Part shown: positions 1 through 9,241 of the stretch, in pieces | Layout: each line of letters starts with the position of its first letter | Position numbering within the stretch: position 1 is the first letter of the stretch | Source: Mycolicibacterium sp. P1-18 | Lineage (GTDB): Bacteria > Actinomycetota > Actinomycetes > Mycobacteriales > Mycobacteriaceae | Assembly: GCF_008329535.1 (NCBI RefSeq) | Contig: NZ_NPKR01000002.1 | Coordinates: 186,001 to 250,000 of the forward strand | Direction of reading: 5' to 3' | DNA: 64,000 bases | Translations under genes and position numbers: made by a program | Notes under the pieces: model-generated | Told to the model about the DNA's origin: nothing | The model's input: the letters and a program-made list of their open reading frames with translations, nothing else | Database searches by the model: none

Positions 1-1
1 A

Positions 2-1201
2 CCCCTGTCGGTGGCCGTGTTGGAGAAGATGGTCGATGCGTTCGTGGCCCAGGTGGACCCGCAGGCGGTGATTCGCACCGAGACCCGCGCCCGCGGCCGG
101 TCGGTGGAGGTCGGGGACGAGGACGGTAGCGGGATGGTGACGGTGTTCGCCACGCTGTTCGCCCACGACGCCAAGGCCGTCGACGCCCGCCTGGACGCGC
201 TGGCCCGGACGGTCTGCCCGGCGGATCCACGCACCCTGGATCAGCGCCGATCCGACGCGATGGGGGCGCTGGCGCACGGCGCGGACCGCCTGGCGTGCCT
301 GTGCGAGTCCGCGGACTGCCCGGCCGGGGAGAACCCGCCCTCGACCGGCGTGGTGGTCTACGTCATCGCCAGCGCGGACACCGTCGCACCGCCGCCGCAG
401 GCGCCAACGGGTGAGCCCACCGCCCCCGATCCAGCCGACACCGTGGACGACGCCGCTGATGTCACGGACTCCAATGAGGCCGCCGCACCGAATGATTCGA
501 CCGGCGACCCCGCGACGCCGCCCCCCGTCGACGAAAGCACCGCTCTAGACGGTGAACCCCCGGCGATGTTCGCCAAGCCACTACGCGAGTTGACGCTCAC
601 CGAGGCGCTTACCCCCGCGCCCGGTCGCCTGGCGAGCCTGCGACCCGCAGCGATGATGGGCGGACAGTTCCTCCCCGGAGCCATCGCCTGCCGCGCCACG
701 ATCGGGGCAACCATCACCCGGATCGTCCACCCGGGGCAAGCTCCGCCGGAACCCCGCTACCGGCCCTCGAAGAAGCTGGCCGACTTCGTCCGCTGTCGCG
801 ACCTGACGTGTCGCTTCCCGGGCTGCCGCGCGCCGGCGACGAATTGCGACGTGGATCATACGATTCCGTGGCCGTGCGGACCGACCGCGGCATCCAACCT
901 GAAATGCCTGTGCCGTCGACACCACTTGCTAAAAACGTTCTGGGGCGGCGAAGAAGGTTGGCGCGACGAGCAACTCGAGGATGGCACGGTCATCTGGACC
1001 GCACCCGACGGCCGGCAGTACGTCACCACCCCGGGCAGCCGCCTGCTGTTCCCCGAATTGTCCGCACCGACCGCCACCGTTCAGGCAAGTCGGGTACCCG
1101 CGGCGCACACCGCCGGGTTGACGATGCCGCGCCGCAGGACCACCCGCGCCCAGGACCGTGCCGCCCGCATCCAACGCGACCGTGAGCCCCCTCAGACGTG
1201 A
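2..1201 (+). CDS. HNH endonuclease / DUF222 (13E12-type) protein, 5'-truncated by window edge
   Basis: The reading frame is open from the first bases of the window, so the true start lies upstream; the GTG at 11 is only the first possible start inside it. About 400 residues are visible. The C-terminal quarter carries an HNH nuclease domain: a Cys-x4-Cys-x4-Cys zinc-type arrangement followed by CDVDHTIPW, then a C-R-R-H-H motif. This is the layout of the DUF222-HNH family that is repeated in mycobacterial genomes (13E12 repeat family). The middle (about residues 110-190) is a low-complexity Pro/Ala/Asp/Thr linker. Family members are thought to be nucleases of mobile or selfish origin, but their physiological role is unknown. 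It ends two bases before a strong inverted repeat at 1203-1240. Family assignment is firm; function is not. Confidence 0.85.
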   Translation, partial: PLSVAVLEKMVDAFVAQVDPQAVIRTETRARGRSVEVGDEDGSGMVTVFATLFAHDAKAVDARLDALARTVCPADPRTLDQRRSDAMGALAHGADRLACLCESADCPAGENPPSTGVVVYVIASADTVAPPPQAPTGEPTAPDPADTVDDAADVTDSNEAAAPNDSTGDPATPPPVDESTALDGEPPAMFAKPLRELTLTEALTPAPGRLASLRPAAMMGGQFLPGAIACRATIGATITRIVHPGQAPPEPRYRPSKKLADFVRCRDLTCRFPGCRAPATNCDVDHTIPWPCGPTAASNLKCLCRRHHLLKTFWGGEEGWRDEQLEDGTVIWTAPDGRQYVTTPGSRLLFPELSAPTATVQASRVPAAHTAGLTMPRRRTTRAQDRAARIQRDREPPQT

Positions 1202-1202
1202 A

Positions 1203-1240
1203 GACGGGGCGGCCCGAGCCGAAGCCCGGACCGCCCCGTC
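1203..1240. terminator. Inverted repeat between convergent genes, probable bidirectional terminator
   Basis: Perfect 10-base arms GACGGGGCGG (1203-1212) and CCGCCCCGTC (1231-1240) are separated by an 18-base GC-rich loop. The repeat lies between the HNH gene stop (1201) and the convergent fasciclin gene stop (1257). There is no T-tract, as is common for mycobacterial hairpin terminators. Confidence 0.6.
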
Positions 1241-1256
1241 GACGGAGCGCTGTTAC

Positions 1257-1868
1257 TTACATCGCCGGGGGAGCCGGCGGCATCAGGACGGTGTCGACCA
1301 TGTAAACCGTGGCGTTGGCGGTCTGCACGCCACCGCACACGAGGCCGGCGTCGTTGACCTTGAGGTCGGGGCCCATGCCGGTGACGGTGACTTCGCCACC
1401 CTCGACGGTCTTGTGGGTGCCGACGACCTGCTCGGGGCTCAACCGGCCCGGAACCACGTGGTAGGTCAGGATGCTGGTCAGCAGCGGCGCGTCGACCTTG
1501 AGCTTGTCGATGGTCGCCGGATCGATCTTCTTGAACGCGTCGTCGGTCGGTGCGAACACCGTGAACTCACCGCTGTTCAGCGTGTCGACGAGGTTCACGT
1601 CGGGGTTCAGCTTGCCCGACACGGCGGCGGTCAGCGTGGTCAGCATCGGGTTGTTCGACGCGGCGACCGCGACGGGATCCATCGACATGCCCTGCACCGA
1701 ACCGGGTCCGGTCGGAACTTCCTTGGCGTACGCGGCACAGCTGTTGCCCACGAGGCCCTCGGCCGGGGAGGCCTGGGCGATGCCGGTGGAGGCGAGCAGA
1801 CCGGCGACGGCCAGTGCTGCGATCGAGGTGCCGGTGACGGCCTTCTTGGTCTTCTCGGACAGTTTCAT
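1257..1868 (-). CDS. Secreted fasciclin-domain protein (MPT70-like)
   Basis: A 203-residue protein. The chosen ATG (1868) opens a clear Sec signal peptide: MKLSEKTKK, a hydrophobic stretch, then a cleavage-like A-x-A near residues 31-33 (AQA). A longer frame to 1946 would bury the signal sequence. The mature part is one fasciclin (FAS1) domain with the typical F-A-P-T-D-D-A-F and Y-H-V-V-P-G motifs, and it ends in [14 protein letters not shown]70 and MPB70 of the tuberculosis complex have the same size and design; FAS1 domains mediate adhesion or matrix contact. Unlike the next gene it has no lipobox, so it should be released or cell-wall associated. Neighbour: a paralogous lipoprotein lies 105 bases upstream with a strong hairpin between them. 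In M. tuberculosis dipZ separates the two paralogues; here it is missing. Confidence 0.85.
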   Translation of the reverse strand: MKLSEKTKKAVTGTSIAALAVAGLLASTGIAQASPAEGLVGNSCAAYAKEVPTGPGSVQGMSMDPVAVAASNNPMLTTLTAAVSGKLNPDVNLVDTLNSGEFTVFAPTDDAFKKIDPATIDKLKVDAPLLTSILTYHVVPGRLSPEQVVGTHKTVEGGEVTVTGMGPDLKVNDAGLVCGGVQTANATVYMVDTVLMPPAPPAM

Positions 1869-1906
1869 GCGATTCAACTTTCGTCGTTGGTGAAGCAGAC
1901 ACAGGT

Positions 1907-1947
1907 GGTGTCCCGCTGCGGGCACGGGGGATGTGCAGCGGGACACC
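1907..1947 (-). terminator. 13-bp perfect hairpin between the two fasciclin genes (terminator or attenuator)
   Basis: Arms GGTGTCCCGCTGC (1907-1919) and GCAGCGGGACACC (1935-1947) are perfectly complementary with a 15-base loop. The hairpin sits 26 bases past the stop of the upstream fasciclin lipoprotein and 38 bases before the start of the second fasciclin gene, so it can end or attenuate transcription of the pair. Confidence 0.65.
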
Positions 1948-1973
1948 GCCCGTGGGTTCTGTTGCGGCCGTTG

Positions 1974-2660
1974 TTACTTGGCCGGGGGCATCATGACGGT
2001 GTCGACCATGTACACGGTCGCGTTGGCGGTCTTGACGCCACCACACACGAGGCCGGACTGGTCGAACTTCAGGCCTTCGCCCGCGCCGGTCACGTCGACC
2101 TCGGCGCCTTCGACGGTCTTGTGCTTGCCGGCGACCTGCTCGGGGCTCAGCTGACCGGGGATCACGTGGTAGGTCAGGATGCTGGTGAGCAACGGGGCGT
2201 CGGTCTTCAGCTTCTCGAGAGTCGCCGCGTCGATCTTGGCGAACGCGTCATCGGTCGGCGCGATCACGGTGAACTCGCCACCGTTGAGGGTGTCGACCAG
2301 GTTCACGCCGGGGTTGAGCTTGCCGGAGACGGCGGCGGTCAGCGTGGTGAGCATCGGGTTGTTCGAGGCCGCGGTGGCGACCGGGTCCTTGGCCATGCCC
2401 GCAACGGAGCCGGGGCCCTCGGGAACCTGCTTGGCGTAGGCGGCGCAGCTGCTGCCGACCAGGCCGGAGGCGGGATCGGCGGCAGCGGTCATGGGCGCGC
2501 TCGACGAGCTGCTCATCGCGCTGGAGGAGATGCTGCTGGCACTGCTGGATACGGAGCTCGCGGTGCTGCTCGCTTCCTCGCTGGAGCACGCGGACGCGCC
2601 GAGGATGGCGACTGCGGTCAGGCCCACTGCTGCAACGGTCTTGCGGTGAGTCGAATTCAT
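1974..2660 (-). CDS. Fasciclin-domain surface lipoprotein (MPT83-like)
   Basis: A 228-residue protein. The ATG at 2660 was chosen because GGAG lies ten bases upstream and because it opens a lipoprotein signal peptide: MNSTHRKT, a hydrophobic core, then GASAC with the acylated Cys at residue 25. The -3 residue is Ala rather than the usual Leu. A serine-rich linker follows (about residues 26-58), and then one FAS1 domain closely similar to that of the neighbour (shared [18 protein letters not shown]). MPT83 has the same plan and is anchored in the membrane facing outwards. A SigK-like promoter candidate precedes it at 2714-2741. The gene is divergent from dxr. The two paralogues probably arose by tandem duplication. 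Confidence 0.87.
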   Translation of the reverse strand: MNSTHRKTVAAVGLTAVAILGASACSSEEASSTASSVSSSASSISSSAMSSSSSAPMTAAADPASGLVGSSCAAYAKQVPEGPGSVAGMAKDPVATAASNNPMLTTLTAAVSGKLNPGVNLVDTLNGGEFTVIAPTDDAFAKIDAATLEKLKTDAPLLTSILTYHVIPGQLSPEQVAGKHKTVEGAEVDVTGAGEGLKFDQSGLVCGGVKTANATVYMVDTVMMPPAK

Positions 2661-2713
2661 GACGTGATCACTCCAATGTGTCCGGGACGACTCGTGCCGC
2701 CGTCCTCGTGTGG

Positions 2714-2741
2714 TCTTCGCGGTGACTCCGATCACGGATGG
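2714..2741 (-). promoter_or_regulatory. Candidate SigK-type promoter of the fasciclin lipoprotein gene
   Basis: On the minus strand CCATCC (2741-2736) is followed after 16 bases by CGAAGA (2719-2714). This resembles the CCATCC / CGAAT-like elements described for SigK promoters of mpt70 and mpt83 in the tuberculosis complex. The predicted start would give a leader of roughly 45 bases. Confidence 0.4.
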
Positions 2742-2810
2742 GATGTGAGCTCGGCCGTCATATCCACGTCACATTCGGATTGCGGCTTCGTCACGGGTCA
2801 GCCGACGCGG

Positions 2811-2816
2811 CACAAT
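2811..2816 (+). promoter_or_regulatory. Possible -10 hexamer of leaderless dxr
   Basis: CACAAT ends six bases before the GTG of dxr. It departs from TANNNT at the first base, so it is a weak candidate. Confidence 0.25.
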
Positions 2817-2822
2817 GGACAG

Positions 2823-3995
2823 GTGAACTCGGATCGCGTGCGCGTACTCGTACTTGGCAGCACCGGTTCCATCGGCACGCAGGCCCTCGAGGTCATCGCC
2901 GCAAACCCCGACCGGTTCGAGGTCGTCGGCCTCGCCGCGGGCGGCGCCAACCCCGACCTACTGGCTCGCCAGCGCGCCGAGACCGGCGTCACCAACGTCG
3001 CGGTCGCGTCCGCCGCGGCCGCCGACCGACTTGGCGACGTCACCTACGTCGGCGACGACGCAGCCACCCACCTCGTCGAGAACACCGAGGCCGACGTCGT
3101 CCTCAACGCGCTCGTCGGCGCCCTGGGACTGCGCCCGACCCTGGCCGCCCTCGAATCGGGCGCCCGGTTGGCGCTGGCCAACAAGGAGTCGCTGATCGCC
3201 GGCGGCCCACTGGTGCTGAAGGCGGCCGCTCCGGATCAGATCGTCCCGGTCGACTCCGAGCACTCGGCGTTGGCGCAGTGTCTGCGCGGCGGCACCGGCG
3301 ACGAGGTCGCCCGCCTGGTGCTGACGGCCTCGGGCGGCCCGTTCCGCGGCTGGGCCGCCGCCGACCTGGAGGACGTCACGCCCGAGCAGGCGGGGGCCCA
3401 TCCCACGTGGTCGATGGGCCCGATGAACACGCTCAACTCGGCGTCACTGGTCAACAAGGGACTCGAGCTGATCGAGACCCACCTCTTGTTCGGCGTGCCG
3501 TATGACCGAATCGACGTCGTGGTGCATCCGCAGTCGATCGTGCACTCGATGGTGACCTTCATCGACGGCTCCACGATCGCCCAGGCGAGTCCCCCCGACA
3601 TGAAGTTGCCGATCGCACTGGCGCTGGGCTGGCCGGCACGCGTTCCCGGCGCCGCATCGGCGTGCGACTTCGCCACGGCGTCCACCTGGTCGTTCGAGCC
3701 GCTGGACGACGCGGTCTTCCCGGCCGTGGCGCTCGCGCGGGAGGCGGGCAGCCGGGGTGGTTGCCTCACCGCCGTCTACAACGCCGCCAACGAAGAAGCG
3801 GCCGAAGCGTTCCTCGCCGGGCGCATCCGGTTCCCCGCCATCGTCCGAATCGTCGCCGACGTGCTGCGCGCTGCGGACCAGTGGTCGGCGGAACCGGCTA
3901 CCGTGGACGACGTACTCGCCGCGCAGGACTGGGCCAAGGCCACGGCCGGCGTCGCGGTGGAGAAGGCTGCACAGGAGGTCGTAGCAACCAGATGA
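2823..3995 (+). CDS. dxr: 1-deoxy-D-xylulose 5-phosphate reductoisomerase
   Basis: A 390-residue protein. It converts DXP to 2-C-methyl-D-erythritol 4-phosphate with NADPH and a divalent metal, the committed MEP-pathway step to isoprenoids. The GTG start places the NADPH-binding motif G-S-T-G-S-I-G at residues 12-18, as in known mycobacterial Dxr. The central catalytic region shows N-K-E-S, the metal-binding V-D-S-E-H-S-A and T-A-S-G-G-P-F, then the flexible loop H-P-T-W-S-M-G and S-x-x-L-V-N-K-G-L-E. The frame is open far upstream to 1158, but that part is an antisense shadow of the fasciclin genes. It overlaps rip1 by four bases (ATGA), so the two are translationally coupled; ispG, another MEP enzyme, is third in the operon. 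Confidence 0.97.
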   Translation: MNSDRVRVLVLGSTGSIGTQALEVIAANPDRFEVVGLAAGGANPDLLARQRAETGVTNVAVASAAAADRLGDVTYVGDDAATHLVENTEADVVLNALVGALGLRPTLAALESGARLALANKESLIAGGPLVLKAAAPDQIVPVDSEHSALAQCLRGGTGDEVARLVLTASGGPFRGWAAADLEDVTPEQAGAHPTWSMGPMNTLNSASLVNKGLELIETHLLFGVPYDRIDVVVHPQSIVHSMVTFIDGSTIAQASPPDMKLPIALALGWPARVPGAASACDFATASTWSFEPLDDAVFPAVALAREAGSRGGCLTAVYNAANEEAAEAFLAGRIRFPAIVRIVADVLRAADQWSAEPATVDDVLAAQDWAKATAGVAVEKAAQEVVATR

Positions 3996-5221
3996 TGTTC
4001 GCACTGGGCATTGTGCTGTTCGCACTGGCCATCCTGCTGTCGGTGGCCCTGCACGAATGCGGCCACATGTGGGTGGCGCGCGCCACCGGAATGAAGGTGC
4101 GTCGCTACTTCGTCGGATTCGGGCCCACCGTCTGGTCGACCAAGCGCCGCAACAGTCTCGGCTACACCGAGTACGGCCTGAAGGCCGTTCCGCTGGGCGG
4201 GTTCTGCGACATCGCCGGCATGACGTCGGTCGAGGAACTCTCGCCCGAGGACCGGCCGTACGCGATGTTCCGCCAAAAGGTGTGGAAGCGCGTCGCGGTG
4301 CTGTTCGCCGGTCCCGCCATGAACTTCGTGATCGGGCTCGTGCTGATCTACGGCATTGCGATCGTGTGGGGGCTGCCGAACCTGAACCAGCCGACCAACG
4401 CCATGGTCGGCGAGACGGCATGCGTCGCCTCGCAGGTGTCCAAGGAGAAGATGGGGGAGTGCACCGGCCCCGGTCCGGCCGCGCTTGCCGGCATCCGTTC
4501 CGGTGACGTCATCACCAAGGTCGGCGACACCGACGTCGCGACGTTCGAGGACCTCGTGGCCGCCGTCCGCAAGCTCGACGGCCCCACCGCGTTCGTCGTG
4601 CAGCGCGAGGAGAACGGTCGGCCCCGGGAGTTCACCACCACCGTGGACGTCGCCCGCGCCGAGCGGTGGACGTCGGCGTCGGCCAGCGGGCCGACGGAGG
4701 TGGGCGCGATGGGAGTCGCCCCCGCGTCGTTCGGTCCGACGCAGTACAACCCGTTGTCGGCCGTGCCGGGGACCGTCGCCTTCACCGGCGACCTGATGGT
4801 CGAGTTGGGCAAGTCGCTCGCCAAGATCCCCAGCAAGATGGGCGCGCTGGTCGACGCCATCGGCGGGGGCGAGCGTGACAAGGAGACCCCGATCAGCGTC
4901 GTCGGGGCCAGCATCATCGGCGGGGAGACCGTCGACCACGGCCTGTGGGTGATGTTCTGGTTCTTCCTGGCGCAGCTGAACTTCGTCCTCGGCGCGGTGA
5001 ACTTGCTGCCGCTGCTGCCGTTCGACGGCGGGCACATCGCGATCGCGGTCTACGAGAAGATCCGCAATCTGATTCGCTCGGCGCGCGGCAAGGTTGCCGG
5101 CGCCCCGGTCAATTATCTGAAGCTGATGCCCGCCACCTACGTCGTCCTGGTCGTGGTGGGCGGCTACATGTTGCTGACCGTCACCGCCGACCTGGTCAAT
5201 CCGATCAAGTTGTTCCAATAG
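3992..5221 (+). CDS. rip1: Site-2 intramembrane zinc metalloprotease Rip1 (RseP/S2P family)
   Basis: A 409-residue multi-pass membrane protein. It cleaves anti-sigma factors and other membrane substrates inside the bilayer. The zinc site H-E-C-G-H is at residues 21-25 within the first membrane segment, and the third ligand region L-P-F-D-G-G-H has its Asp at about residue 345 in a C-terminal membrane segment. A PDZ-like domain lies between (about residues 120-215), as in RseP. In M. tuberculosis Rip1 processes the anti-sigma factors of SigK, SigL and SigM; the SigK link is notable because SigK-type targets (the fasciclin genes) are divergent neighbours. The start is ATG at 3992 or the adjacent ATG at 3995, with an AGGAGG-like site near 3973. 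It overlaps dxr by four bases. Confidence 0.96.
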   Translation: MMFALGIVLFALAILLSVALHECGHMWVARATGMKVRRYFVGFGPTVWSTKRRNSLGYTEYGLKAVPLGGFCDIAGMTSVEELSPEDRPYAMFRQKVWKRVAVLFAGPAMNFVIGLVLIYGIAIVWGLPNLNQPTNAMVGETACVASQVSKEKMGECTGPGPAALAGIRSGDVITKVGDTDVATFEDLVAAVRKLDGPTAFVVQREENGRPREFTTTVDVARAERWTSASASGPTEVGAMGVAPASFGPTQYNPLSAVPGTVAFTGDLMVELGKSLAKIPSKMGALVDAIGGGERDKETPISVVGASIIGGETVDHGLWVMFWFFLAQLNFVLGAVNLLPLLPFDGGHIAIAVYEKIRNLIRSARGKVAGAPVNYLKLMPATYVVLVVVGGYMLLTVTADLVNPIKLFQ

Positions 5222-5239
5222 CGTGAGAAGGAAGACATC

Positions 5240-6400
5240 ATGACCGTCGGTCTGGGACTGCCCGTACCGCCTCCGCCCACGCTGGCGCCCCGTCGCAAGA
5301 CGCGTCAGCTGATGGTGGGCAACGTGGGCGTCGGCAGCGACTACCCGATCGCCGTGCAGTCGATGTGCACCACCAAGACTCACGACATCAACGCCACGCT
5401 GCAGCAGATCGCCGAACTGACCGCGTCCGGCTGTGACATCGTGCGCGTGGCGTGTCCCCGGCAGGAGGACGCCGACGCGCTGTCGGTGATCGCCAAGAAG
5501 GCGAACATCCCGGTGATCGCCGACATTCACTTTCAGCCGAAGTACATCTTCGCCGCCATCGACGCCGGGTGTGCCGCGGTGCGCGTGAACCCGGGCAACA
5601 TCAAGGAGTTCGACGGCCGGGTCAAGGAGGTGGCCAAGGCTGCGGGTGCCGCGGGCATCCCGATCCGCATCGGTGTCAACGCGGGTTCGCTCGACCCGCG
5701 GCTGATGAAGAAGTACGGCAAGGCGACGCCCGAGGCGCTGGTGGAGTCGGCGCTGTGGGAGGCGTCGCTGTTCGAGGAACACGGCTTCGGCGACATCAAG
5801 ATCAGCGTGAAGCACAACGACCCGGTCATCATGGTCGCGGCCTACGAGCAGCTCGCCGAGCAGTGCGACTACCCGCTGCACCTCGGTGTGACGGAGGCCG
5901 GCCCCTCGTTCCAGGGCACCATCAAGTCCGCCGTCGCGTTCGGCGCGCTGCTGTCGAAGGGCATCGGCGACACGATCAGGGTCTCGTTGTCGGCGCCGCC
6001 GGTCGAGGAGATCAAGGTCGGCAACCAGATTCTCGAGTCGCTCAACCTCCGTCCGCGCGGGCTGGAGATCGTGTCCTGCCCGTCGTGTGGCCGGGCCCAG
6101 GTCGACGTGTACACCCTGGCCAACGAGGTGTCGGCGGGCCTGGAGGGCATGGACGTCCCGTTGCGGGTGGCGGTGATGGGCTGCGTGGTCAACGGACCGG
6201 GCGAGGCCCGGGAAGCCGACCTCGGCGTCGCGTCCGGCAACGGCAAGGGTCAGATCTTCGTCAAGGGCGAAGTGATCAAGACGGTGCCCGAGCAGATGAT
6301 CGTCGAGACTCTCATCGAAGAGGCGATGAAGATCGCCGCCGAGATGGATCCGGCGCGTGGACCAGACGTCAGCGGCGCGCCCGTTGTGACCGTAAGCTGA
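5240..6400 (+). CDS. ispG: 4-hydroxy-3-methylbut-2-enyl diphosphate synthase (IspG/GcpE)
   Basis: A 386-residue protein. It catalyses the penultimate MEP-pathway step, reducing ME-cPP to HMBPP with a [4Fe-4S] cluster. The cluster ligands are visible: Cys280 and Cys283 in C-P-S-C-G-R and Cys315 in G-C-V-V-N-G-P-G-E, with the Glu four residues after the Asn giving the fourth ligand. The N-terminal part is a TIM-barrel domain. GAAGGAA lies eight to twelve bases before the ATG. Spacing from rip1 is 18 bases, so the gene is the third of a dxr-rip1-ispG operon. A 6-bp stem hairpin follows the stop. Confidence 0.97.
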   Translation: MTVGLGLPVPPPPTLAPRRKTRQLMVGNVGVGSDYPIAVQSMCTTKTHDINATLQQIAELTASGCDIVRVACPRQEDADALSVIAKKANIPVIADIHFQPKYIFAAIDAGCAAVRVNPGNIKEFDGRVKEVAKAAGAAGIPIRIGVNAGSLDPRLMKKYGKATPEALVESALWEASLFEEHGFGDIKISVKHNDPVIMVAAYEQLAEQCDYPLHLGVTEAGPSFQGTIKSAVAFGALLSKGIGDTIRVSLSAPPVEEIKVGNQILESLNLRPRGLEIVSCPSCGRAQVDVYTLANEVSAGLEGMDVPLRVAVMGCVVNGPGEAREADLGVASGNGKGQIFVKGEVIKTVPEQMIVETLIEEAMKIAAEMDPARGPDVSGAPVVTVS

Positions 6401-6406
6401 ACCTGC

Positions 6407-6422
6407 ACCCTGTGAGCAGGGT
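6407..6422 (+). terminator. Hairpin after ispG, candidate operon terminator
   Basis: ACCCTG (6407-6412), loop TGAG, CAGGGT (6417-6422) form a perfect six-base stem seven bases past the ispG stop. No T-tract follows. Confidence 0.45.
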
Positions 6423-6450
6423 CACCACCGTCGGCTCGTAGAAGGTCCAG

Positions 6451-7305
6451 ATGTCCGCTCCTCCACTGTTTCGCATCGCCGACGAGCGACGCGTCACCGT
6501 GGTCCGTGACGCCACGATGGTGCGCCGGGTGCTCGACGAGGATCCCGTCGGTTCCTGCATGGTCGCGTCCAGGGTGGCCGACCACGGGGTGGACCCGACG
6601 TCGATCGGCGGCGAGATGTGGACGCGCCGCCGGCCCAGCGATTCGCTGTGCTTCGCCGGGGCGAACTTGATCCCCTTGCGCGGTGAGGTTTCCGACCTAG
6701 TGGCGTTCGCGGACAAGGCGATGAGCACGCCGCGGCGCTGTTCGTCGCTGGTGGGTCGCACCGAGCTCGTCATGCCGATGTGGCACCGCCTCGAACGGGC
6801 GTGGGGCCCGGCGCGCGACGTCCGGGATCACCAGCCGCTCATGGCGCTGTCGACCCCGCCGCTGTGTCCGGTCGACCCGGAGGTTCGCCCGGTGCGCATC
6901 GACGAGCTCGACGCCTACCTGGTGGCGGCGATCGACATGTTCATCGGAGAGGTGGGCGTCGACCCACGGATGGGCGACGGCGGTCGCGGCTACCGCCGGC
7001 GGGTCGCCGGGCTCATCACTGCGGGCCGGGCCTGGGCCCGCTTCGAACACGGTCAGGTGGTGTTCAAGGCCGAGGTCGGGTCGCAGTCGCCGGCCGTCGG
7101 CCAGATCCAGGGCGTCTGGGTGCATCCCGACTGGCGCGGCAGGGGACTCGGGGTCGCCGGCACCGCGGCACTGGCGCGCGCGGTCGTCCGCGGCGGACGC
7201 ACCGCCAGCCTCTACGTCAACGGCTACAACACGATTGCCCGGGCCACCTACGCCCGGATCGGCTTCACCGAGGTGGGCACCTTCGCCACCGTGCTGCTCG
7301 ACTGA
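6451..7305 (+). CDS. GNAT-family N-acetyltransferase (DUF4081 + GNAT)
   Basis: A 284-residue protein. The N-terminal half (about 1-130) matches the DUF4081-type region often fused to actinobacterial acetyltransferases. The C-terminal half is a GNAT fold: V-G-Q-I-Q-G-V-W-V-H-P-D-W-R-G-R-G-L-G (acetyl-CoA pyrophosphate loop R/Q-x-x-G-x-G/A) and a late Y-x-x-I-G-F. The M. tuberculosis gene in the same position after gcpE is a predicted acetyltransferase (Rv2867c). The acceptor substrate is unknown. AAGG lies five bases before the ATG. Confidence 0.85.
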   Translation: MSAPPLFRIADERRVTVVRDATMVRRVLDEDPVGSCMVASRVADHGVDPTSIGGEMWTRRRPSDSLCFAGANLIPLRGEVSDLVAFADKAMSTPRRCSSLVGRTELVMPMWHRLERAWGPARDVRDHQPLMALSTPPLCPVDPEVRPVRIDELDAYLVAAIDMFIGEVGVDPRMGDGGRGYRRRVAGLITAGRAWARFEHGQVVFKAEVGSQSPAVGQIQGVWVHPDWRGRGLGVAGTAALARAVVRGGRTASLYVNGYNTIARATYARIGFTEVGTFATVLLD

Positions 7306-7376
7306 TCACGGAGACATCCCCCGCCAATCACGATCCGATCTCGGTGCGCCTCCGGGGATTGGGCCCCGACGGCTTC

Positions 7377-7382
7377 TAACAT
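7377..7382 (+). promoter_or_regulatory. -10 hexamer TAACAT before the penicillin-binding lipoprotein gene
   Basis: TAACAT ends eight bases before the ATG at 7391, at the distance expected for a leaderless or nearly leaderless mRNA. Confidence 0.5.
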
Positions 7383-7390
7383 CAGCCTCA

Positions 7391-9214
7391 ATGGCAACAC
7401 GAACCTCATCCGCATCACGCGTCACCGGGCTCCTCGTGGTTCTCGCGGTGATCTCGGCGGCCGGCGGACTCAGCGCCTGCACGCCTCGACCCAACGGACC
7501 CGAACCAGTCGCGACGGCGTTCTTCACCGCGCTCGCCACGGGCGACACCGGCGCGGCCGCCGACTTCAGCGACCACCCCGCCCAGGCGCGGGCCGCCCTC
7601 AACGAAGCGTGGGCCGGCCTGCAGGCGACCAAGCTCGACGCGCAGATCCTCGGCTCCAAGTACGCCGAGGACACCGGCAGCGTCGCCTATCGCTACACGT
7701 GGCACCTGCCCAAGAAGCGCACGTGGACCTACGACGGACAACTGAACATGGTCCGTGACGAGGGACGCTGGGAAGTCCGTTGGAGCGCAACGGGATTGCA
7801 CCCCAACCTCGGCGAGAACCAGACGCTCGCACTGCGTGCCGACGCGCCCCCGCGGGCGTCGGTCAACGAGCGCGGCGGCAGCGACGTACTACGGCCCGGC
7901 TTCCTCTACAACTACGCCCTGGACGCGAAGGCGGCCGGCGCGGACCTGATGCCGACGGCCAGTGTCGTCGCCGACACGCTGCGCCGCTTCGACCCCACCA
8001 TGGACGCGCAGCGACTCGCCGAGACAGCCAGCTCGTCGGCCAGCCCGCTAAACCTCATCACCCTGCGCCAATCCGACCGCGACGCCGTGGCGCCCGCGAT
8101 CGGCAGCCTGCCCGGGGTCGTCATCACACCGCACGCCGAACTGCTGCCCGTCGACGACCGGTTCGCCCCCGACATCATCAACCAGGTCAAGAAGTCGGTG
8201 TCCGACGAACTCGACGGCCAGGCCGGCTGGCGCGTGGTCAGCGTCAACCAGAACGGCGCCGACGTCGACGTCCTCGACGAAACCCCAGGCGCGCCAGCGC
8301 CTTCGGTCACCATCAGCCTCGACCGGTCGGTGCAGAACGCCGCCCAGGACGCCGTCGACATGGTCGGCAGGAAGGCGATGATCGTCGCGATCAAGCCGTC
8401 CACCGGCGAGATCCTGGCCGTCGCCCAGAACGCCGCCGCCGACGCCGACGGTCCCGCGGCGACCACGGGTCTGTACCCGCCGGGGTCGACGTTCAAGATC
8501 ATCACCGCGGGTGCGGCGATCGACCGTGACATGGCGACGCCCAACACCCTTCTCGGCTGCCCCGGCCACATCGACATCGGCCAGCGGACCATCCCCAACT
8601 ACGGCGGATTCGACCTCGGCACCGTGCCGATGTCGCGTGCCTTCGCCAACTCCTGCAACACGACCTTCGCCGAGCTGGCCAGCAAGATGCCGCCCCGGGG
8701 TCTGACCACCGCCGCCGCGCAATACGGCATCGGCACCGACTACGTCGTCGACGGCATCTCGACCGTCACGGGAACGGTGCCCCCGACGGTCAACCTCACC
8801 GAGCGCACGGAGGACGGCTTCGGTCAGGGCCGGGTGCTCGTCAGCCCCTTCGGCATGGCGCTGGCCGCAGCCACGGTCGCCGCGGGCAAGACGCCGGTGC
8901 CGCAGCTGATCGAGGGCAGGCACACCGAGGTCTCGGGGGACACCCCGACGATCACCCCGAAGATGGTCGACGGCCTGCGGCCGATGATGCAGCTGGTCGT
9001 GACCAACGGCACGGCCAAGGAGCTCAACGGCAGCGGCGACGTCCGCGGCAAGACCGGTGAGGCCGAATTCGACGGCGGCTCGCACGCCTGGTTCGCCGGC
9101 TACCGCGGCGACCTCGCCTTCGCCGCGCTCATCGTCGGCGGTGGCAGCTCCGAGTACGCCGTGCGGATGTGCAAGGACATGCTCGGTGGGCTGCCACCCG
9201 ACTACCTGGCCTGA
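7391..9214 (+). CDS. Penicillin-binding lipoprotein (class B-type transpeptidase)
   Basis: A 607-residue protein. The ATG opens a lipoprotein signal peptide with lipobox L-S-A-C (Cys at about residue 30), so it is anchored outside the membrane. An MecA-N/NTF2-like domain follows (about 35-150), then a dimerisation/pedestal region, then the transpeptidase domain with all three active-site motifs: S-T-F-K at 366-369 (nucleophile Ser366), S-C-N at 421-423 and K-T-G at 554-556. It cross-links peptidoglycan. The lipid anchor in place of a transmembrane helix matches the M. tuberculosis protein at this position (Rv2864c). The longer frame from 7235 would destroy the signal peptide. Confidence 0.93.
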   Translation: MATRTSSASRVTGLLVVLAVISAAGGLSACTPRPNGPEPVATAFFTALATGDTGAAADFSDHPAQARAALNEAWAGLQATKLDAQILGSKYAEDTGSVAYRYTWHLPKKRTWTYDGQLNMVRDEGRWEVRWSATGLHPNLGENQTLALRADAPPRASVNERGGSDVLRPGFLYNYALDAKAAGADLMPTASVVADTLRRFDPTMDAQRLAETASSSASPLNLITLRQSDRDAVAPAIGSLPGVVITPHAELLPVDDRFAPDIINQVKKSVSDELDGQAGWRVVSVNQNGADVDVLDETPGAPAPSVTISLDRSVQNAAQDAVDMVGRKAMIVAIKPSTGEILAVAQNAAADADGPAATTGLYPPGSTFKIITAGAAIDRDMATPNTLLGCPGHIDIGQRTIPNYGGFDLGTVPMSRAFANSCNTTFAELASKMPPRGLTTAAAQYGIGTDYVVDGISTVTGTVPPTVNLTERTEDGFGQGRVLVSPFGMALAAATVAAGKTPVPQLIEGRHTEVSGDTPTITPKMVDGLRPMMQLVVTNGTAKELNGSGDVRGKTGEAEFDGGSHAWFAGYRGDLAFAALIVGGGSSEYAVRMCKDMLGGLPPDYLA

Positions 9215-9215
9215 G

Positions 9216-9221
9216 TAGCCT
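9216..9221 (+). promoter_or_regulatory. -10 hexamer TAGCCT before the DUF1707 gene
   Basis: TAGCCT begins right after the PBP stop. Transcription would start near 9228, giving a short leader that holds GGAAGGG (9228-9234) for the GTG at 9242. Confidence 0.4.
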
Positions 9222-9241
9222 GGTCCTGGAAGGGACGGGCA

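Noticed and set aside
1158-2822. Long open frame upstream of dxr on the plus strand
   Set aside because: It is antisense to the two fasciclin genes and has the composition of a shadow; dxr's conserved domain begins right after the GTG at 2823.
3776-5881. 701-codon open frame on the minus strand
   Set aside because: Antisense to rip1 and ispG; composition of a shadow frame.
7322-7370. Hairpin CCAATC...GATTGG after the GNAT gene
   Set aside because: Loop of more than 25 bases and a short stem; not called as a terminator.
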